This document shows positions 59,275 through 64,000 of a stretch of DNA of 64,000 nt, piece by piece. Where the stretch lies: positions 1-64,000 of the forward strand of contig JAMKCH010035918.1 of the NCBI GenBank assembly GCA_023653785.1. The letters run 5' to 3'. The DNA is from Ophioderma brevispina. Taxonomy: Eukaryota > Echinodermata > Ophiuroidea > Amphilepidida > Ophiodermatidae. The position numbers were made by a program, and so were the translations under genes. Every line of letters begins with the position of its first letter. The stretch's first letter is position 1. The notes under the pieces were generated by a model. The model saw nothing but the letters and a program-made list of their open reading frames with translations. It ran no database searches and had not been told where the DNA came from.

Positions 59275-61025
59275 CTTCTGGGTGACTATACCTTTATGCA
59301 AATTCTAAACTGTACCCAGGAACGAATTTGAAAAAGTGGAGCATGAGAAGTGGATTAGTTCTCCGAGCCGACATTGTTCCATGCTCGTCAATAAGCAAAA
59401 ATGTATTCAGATGATATACCTTTACCTTTTAAATAGTCATGGACAGGCTGTGTATCATGAATGCCCCTTTTAAATAGATAACATTGAAGCTATTATTGGT
59501 GTTTTAAAATATAATTGTAACAATTCCATGAAAATAATTTATCGTATCTTTGGTGACGGCCTGAAGCTGAATGTCCTTGACATGGATCACACAAGCCTGT
59601 TGCAAACCCACAGCATTTTGGCGTGATCTATATCGTGTAATTCGTCCGTTCCTATCCCAACATTAGCCATTGTTCACAAGTTCACGACCATTAAGGCAAT
59701 TAGAATTGAAAATCCACATGTGTTACTACGTGCCTACCTCGTTAAACGACATCTCGGTGTAAGGTTTTTAACCTAGACTTTTGCTACAGTCTCGACGCGT
59801 TCCTTGAACATTGTAGTCATTGATAGTTCACTACACTTTTTAACAGATGGCGGGATGAAGCATTATCTATAGCACATTGAATGAATACACATGTCATACA
59901 TAAGTATACACTGATAAAGCATGCACTGATCAAACACAACGTACAGTTCAGATGGAACCCAGTTTTTTTATATCTTTTAAGTGGTGCAATCGGGTCGCTC
60001 TCCAACCCGTACGGGATTAGTCAAGCATTTTTTTATATAACCATATCACTTTATTCGTAAACATGATCACCTCTCTCGAGGAGTGCAGACCTTTTGAGAT
60101 TTGCACCTATGATATTCATGTCAAAATCATATTTTGAATTACGGTAATTGTCAAAACGGTGGGGGCTAATGTGAATATTTCTCTCTTAAATTGGAAATCA
60201 TATAGGATACAAGTTTAATATACAAGTCAATTCCTTTAGAATAAAGTTCGTTTTTGATGTTATATGTGGTCGGGTGTTTGGATGAGGGGTCGAGATAATA
60301 TAGGGGAGGGGAAATGCTATTAATCTCATGTATAGACTTTAATGGCTAGAGATCATTGATTTACGAGCAAAATACAATAGCTTTAGCGATGTGGCTGACT
60401 GAGTGGCATTCTGGGAAAGGATTAAGCGGTCACTTCATCAGATAGGCGTATTTAATCCTTTTCTTCTTTACTTGTTAGCCAATTTTCGAGAGTAAAGAGT
60501 GACCCGCCAATTTTCCGAATATTTGAGATTTTGGCCATAGAGCAGTTGCATTGGTAGGGGCTAATGACTATAGTAAACCGGCATACCTGTGACTATATAG
60601 CTCAAAATTCGCTGTGTCGCCAATGTAATTGGAATAATCAATATCGGAGATCTCTGATAATAATTCAACAGTCAGTCGCTAGGTAGCTCAATAATGAAGT
60701 CATTCGCCCGATTCTGTTTTCATGATACCCCCCCCGTTCATTGCGTAGAGTTTTAGAGTCCATCTTTTACATGCCGAACAACTTACGATCGAGACTAAAC
60801 ATGGTAAGTGGGAATGGAATTATAAGTAATTATAATTATGATTTGTTGAATATTAATTTGATTTTGAATGATCACCTACACCTCATCGTTTTTCAGAAAA
60901 ATGACATCCGTATTTTATTCTTGAACCAAAAATGACATTTAAATGTCCCCTTTTTAAAGGAATTCAGAACATGCCCCTCTTTCCATCTACCCCCTGTTTT
61001 ACTTTTATACATGTGCATTATTTTG
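59275..61025. other. Non-coding; one short splice-bounded candidate
   Basis: At 60748-60804 a pyrimidine-rich GCGTAG acceptor and ATG/GTAAGT donor enclose about 57 bases open in two frames (one reads VLESIFYMPNNLRSRLNM). Too short to claim. Otherwise nothing seen. Confidence 0.3.
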
Positions 61026-61029
61026 TGCA

Positions 61030-61305
61030 ACCGAGAAAGAAGCGAAGCTGAGAGCGAAGGAAGGAGTGGGATGAGGGGAAGACTCTTAAGGAGGGGGATG
61101 GAAAGAAAGAAGAGGGGGAGGGGCGGATAGAAAGATAGAGGAAGGATGGGGTAGACAAAAAGGAGAAGAAAGTCTACAGAAGGGCGAAAAAAGCAGGGGA
61201 GGAACAGAGGCGAGGGGAGTGGCGGAGGGACAACACTGAAGTCAAGAGGAAAAGGGAAGGACGATATAGGGGGAGGAAGACCAAAGGAGGGGAGGTGGGA
61301 TTAAA
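61030..61305. repeat. Polypurine tract of about 270 bases
   Basis: An almost continuous run of A and G on the plus strand (GAAGGAAGGAGTGGGATGAG and similar), broken by only scattered pyrimidines. It could adopt triplex DNA. No gene seen in it. Confidence 0.8.
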
Positions 61306-62090
61306 AGTAGAGAACTTTATGTTGACATCAAACTGAGCTTTCGGTTGGCGCTACCTTCATTATGGTAAATACATTCATTCACATCCAAAATTGGTTTCCC
61401 CACACTCTATAAAACATTCGAACTTTTCGTTACACTACGTCTCTCATTTACGTTTGCCGGTGTTCAATATGACTCCCTGCGTCAGAGTTGCACACAATTG
61501 CGCGCGTTTTTGAAACGGTGAAACCTTGGCTGCTTGACGCTTAACCCCCGCAGCCGCGCGTCAGTGGCTGTAAGCCGCTAAAACTAAAACGTGGATCCGT
61601 CTGCTCATACAGTCCACGGTAAGGGTAATTAGCCGGCTTGACTAGGTTTTCAGTTTGTAGACTTATGGACCCCTCTTTTTCACATTCATTCGGGATAACA
61701 ATTGAATAGTAATTATTAAAGAACATATACAATGTTGAATCTTAAAAAGGACTTTTAATTGGGAATAACAGCCATGTTTTGGCAAAAAAACGATTTGATA
61801 GAATATTTAAATAAAAAAAGTGTTTTGAATTTTATTTTGCTTCGGGGGACCCGTTCAGGTAAAATGACGTACGTATCCTACATTGTGACAAAAACAACCG
61901 ATTATCGTCATCGTACGTCGGTTTTTGATCTGTAGGGACAAGGTAATTTTTTCCTGTTTGACATAATAAACGGTGTCTTTGGAAAAAATAATACACTTTG
62001 GGCAGAGGGTCTTGTACAGACCTTGATTTAACATATCGGATTTATATATTCGCGTCTCCCCCGAGAGCAAACTGATACCTGATACCTTAC

Positions 62091-62246
62091 ACGTGACCTG
62101 GTACCTGACACGGGACCCACACTGTTCATCTCGTTACCGTTGATAACTACAATACGGCAAGCAGCAAGCCTTCTGTATCTCCGTTGTCCCAGCGTAATCG
62201 ACAAGATTGAGACTATACATGTGGTAAAGACTAGTTTCAAATTCAT
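62091..62246 (-). CDS. Candidate first exon encoding a signal peptide
   Basis: Fifty-two codons from an ATG to a CGT/GTAAGG donor, exactly in phase 0. The N-terminus MNLKLVFTTCIVSILSITLG has the basic n-region, hydrophobic core and small terminal residues of a secretory signal peptide. It is followed by QRRYRRLAAC, which carries two Arg-Arg pairs. This would suit a secreted peptide precursor or an extracellular protein, but the mature part lies in unseen exons. Alternative donors exist nearby (CAG/GTACCA and AAG/GTATCA). No homology recognised. Confidence 0.4.
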
Positions 62247-62482
62247 TTGAAGGCGTATTAAAGACTAATTTTCATGCAGTTCAAGTCATAGTGTGGTACT
62301 TTTCCACTGAAAAAAAAAAAAAAGTCTAATTCGCCAGCTATTCCGCGAATACTGTGTGAAATCTCTTTACCGGACAAACTATGGCGGGCCATTTATATAG
62401 TATATCTATCATATCACATAGTAGATCGGTTATTCCAAGCTATGTAGGATTAAAATCAATCCCCACCCACATCCTCCCTCGC

Positions 62483-62552
62483 TAGTGTTCGTGGATAAGA
62501 GCATCGACTTATAATGCAGGTATCACATGTTCGAATCCCCCCATGCCTTTTT
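62483..62552 (+). other. tRNA-like sequence, probably a pseudogene or SINE head
   Basis: GTGGATAAGAGCATCGACTT resembles a D-arm and box A, and ATGTTCGAATCCCC a box B and T-arm, at about tRNA spacing. The anticodon loop would be TTATAAT. The anticodon and acceptor stems do not pair well, so it is not a functional tRNA. A T-run follows at 62549. Confidence 0.35.
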
Positions 62553-63348
62553 AAAATAAAGGTATTTCAATATTATTTTAAGTAAGAGAAATATTACTAG
62601 TCTAAGTCCAGTACGAAAGTTTGTCCGGTAAATATAGATTTCACAACAGTAATTTTCCGGACTAGTCCGTTGAATAGCGTTGCCACTTTTCAATGACGTA
62701 CTTATCCAGCATCGGGGTCAGCTAATCTTAACTGTTTTTCAATGTTTCAACATTCCAATCATTGCAGAAGTAAGCTCTTAGTGATAGCCATGAAACAGTA
62801 TAGTAGGGCAGTCATGTCACGCATGAATTTGAAACATCTTGAAATCATCAATGATACGCTTATACTGCCTCGGTGACACCATCACATGTGACTCTCAACG
62901 CAAGACTGGCATGGCACCGCATGCTTCTACCTTGATCCCTTTTTCTGATCCAATATAGCAACGGTTAACCTGATTTTGTAATCGCGTTCTTCCTAAAAGT
63001 CTTGGGTATCTCATGTAGGTGAGTTGTTACCATGTTGGAATCAATGTGTGATTTGGAGGCCAAAACCTTCCTTGCATCAATAACATTGGGTTCCGAATTG
63101 GACACCCTCAACTTTGTTACATCCAGATTTCAGTTGATGATTCAGCTGTGTGCGTTTAATTTGGTTTTGTATTGAATGTTCAGATGAAAAAAATAAAAAA
63201 AGTAAATATTTGAGGGAATTTTTTTAGCTTCTTTATTTTTCAAATATTCATGTCAAACTCAGAAATCTTAGGGGTAGACGAGTTCCACCCAAACCTAAAA
63301 TATCAGTAAGTTTCTTGGTTTGATGTTGATAGGTAGTATTAAACTTAC

Positions 63349-63449
63349 CTCTTTTCGGTTAAAGTAGTAGTTCCGCATTTACGATCTTGAAGATCAATGA
63401 TTTTTTGAGGTTGCAAAATTTTGCACATGTGAGGCCCTCGCGACGGCAT
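63349..63449 (-). CDS. Candidate first coding exon, minus strand
   Basis: An ATG opens 33 codons plus two bases before a consensus GAG/GTAAGT donor: MPSRGPHMCKILQPQKIIDL then QDRKCGTTTLTEK. There is a second in-frame Met at residue 8. The frame has no signal peptide and is basic. The strong donor and uninterrupted frame are the evidence. Its length is small enough that chance is possible. No promoter motif was identified upstream. Confidence 0.38.
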
Positions 63450-64000
63450 GACAACATTGCTTTTTTTTCCATGCAAACACCTTTGCATTCTTTCTCTCTT
63501 GACTGAGTGCTTTTTTATTTAATCCAATGATCTAGGACAAAATTCAAAATTGGGCTTGTAACCAGATAATTTTAGAAATACTTTTTTTCGACCTTCTACG
63601 TGTAGGAGATAGGCAGTGATCTCCAGTTCTCATAATTAGAAAAAATATGGGACTGAAACTATGTCTAGGCAAAGGCCGATATGCACGACTTCGTGCACAA
63701 ACAAATTGGCATACTACATGACAATACCACAGGATTATCATTAAGTCATGACACCATAGTCGTAACACCACCAAATTGTAAATTATGCTACAGCCATGCA
63801 TTAATAGGCCTACGCAGTGTAATAATCATACATTTGTACGTTGTGCTTAAAAAATTACTCAACAGATAGGCCCCAGGCCCACGTCAGTTGCCACTGATTT
63901 CATCGTCACTGCTATTAAAAGTTCACACCAATCATGCTGCTGTTAAATTACCTGTGGGGCATACTCAAAACTCCAGAAACTTCCCATGCAAAGTATTCTC

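Noticed and set aside
62483..62552. Functional tRNA gene
   Set aside because: Box-like motifs are present, but the anticodon and acceptor stems do not pair. Reported only as tRNA-like.

Overview
This is AT-rich animal nuclear DNA, almost certainly from a marine invertebrate. Coding sequence is short, split by GT...AG introns and very sparse. Most of the window is decayed transposable elements, foldback elements, satellites, microsatellites and poly-G/poly-C runs. An echinoderm or hemichordate source is my guess from the repeat style (many inverted-repeat elements, AGGTCA-rich satellite, CR1/L2-like and RTE-like LINE remnants); nothing seen proves it. There is no operon, CRISPR array, rRNA or bacterial-type gene organisation.

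Layout. 1-4.9 kb: repeats, then a possible 3' gene end with an AATAAA at 4813. 4.9-6.3 kb: a degenerate tandem satellite full of AGGTCA half-sites. 7.9-11 kb: several MITEs plus two convincing plus-strand exons (8984-9097 and 10843-10972). 12-21.9 kb: minus-strand exons at 14.4, 17.7, 18.7 and 19.9 kb, set among MITEs and ending with a large foldback element (21115-21844). 22.4-33.2 kb: a 106-codon minus-strand open exon, then a minus-strand gene whose last three visible exons (33142, 29075, 23882) join in one consistent frame into a tail carrying an NPAY and a YSTL motif. A plus-strand exon (28702-28872) lies inside its last intron. 33.8-35.7 kb: a tandem duplication of about 0.93 kb. 36-45 kb: foldbacks and LINE 3' ends. 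45.2 kb: a minus-strand terminal exon. 51.6-55.9 kb: a nearly complete but dead CR1/L2-like LINE. 58.3-59.3 kb: an unclassified GC-richer repeat with a 204-codon open frame. 62-63.5 kb: two candidate minus-strand first exons, one with a signal peptide.

I cannot name any of the cellular genes. The exons were called from paired splice signals, open frames, RNY-type codon pattern and phase agreement, not from homology. They look like the scattered exons of a few large-intron genes, mostly on the minus strand, and no pathway can be inferred. I found no credible new biological system. The most interesting material is the transposon architecture: a nested insertion, Helentron-like elements with a variable core, and a huge foldback with a second diverged copy. 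The opposite-strand exon arrangement is also worth a look.
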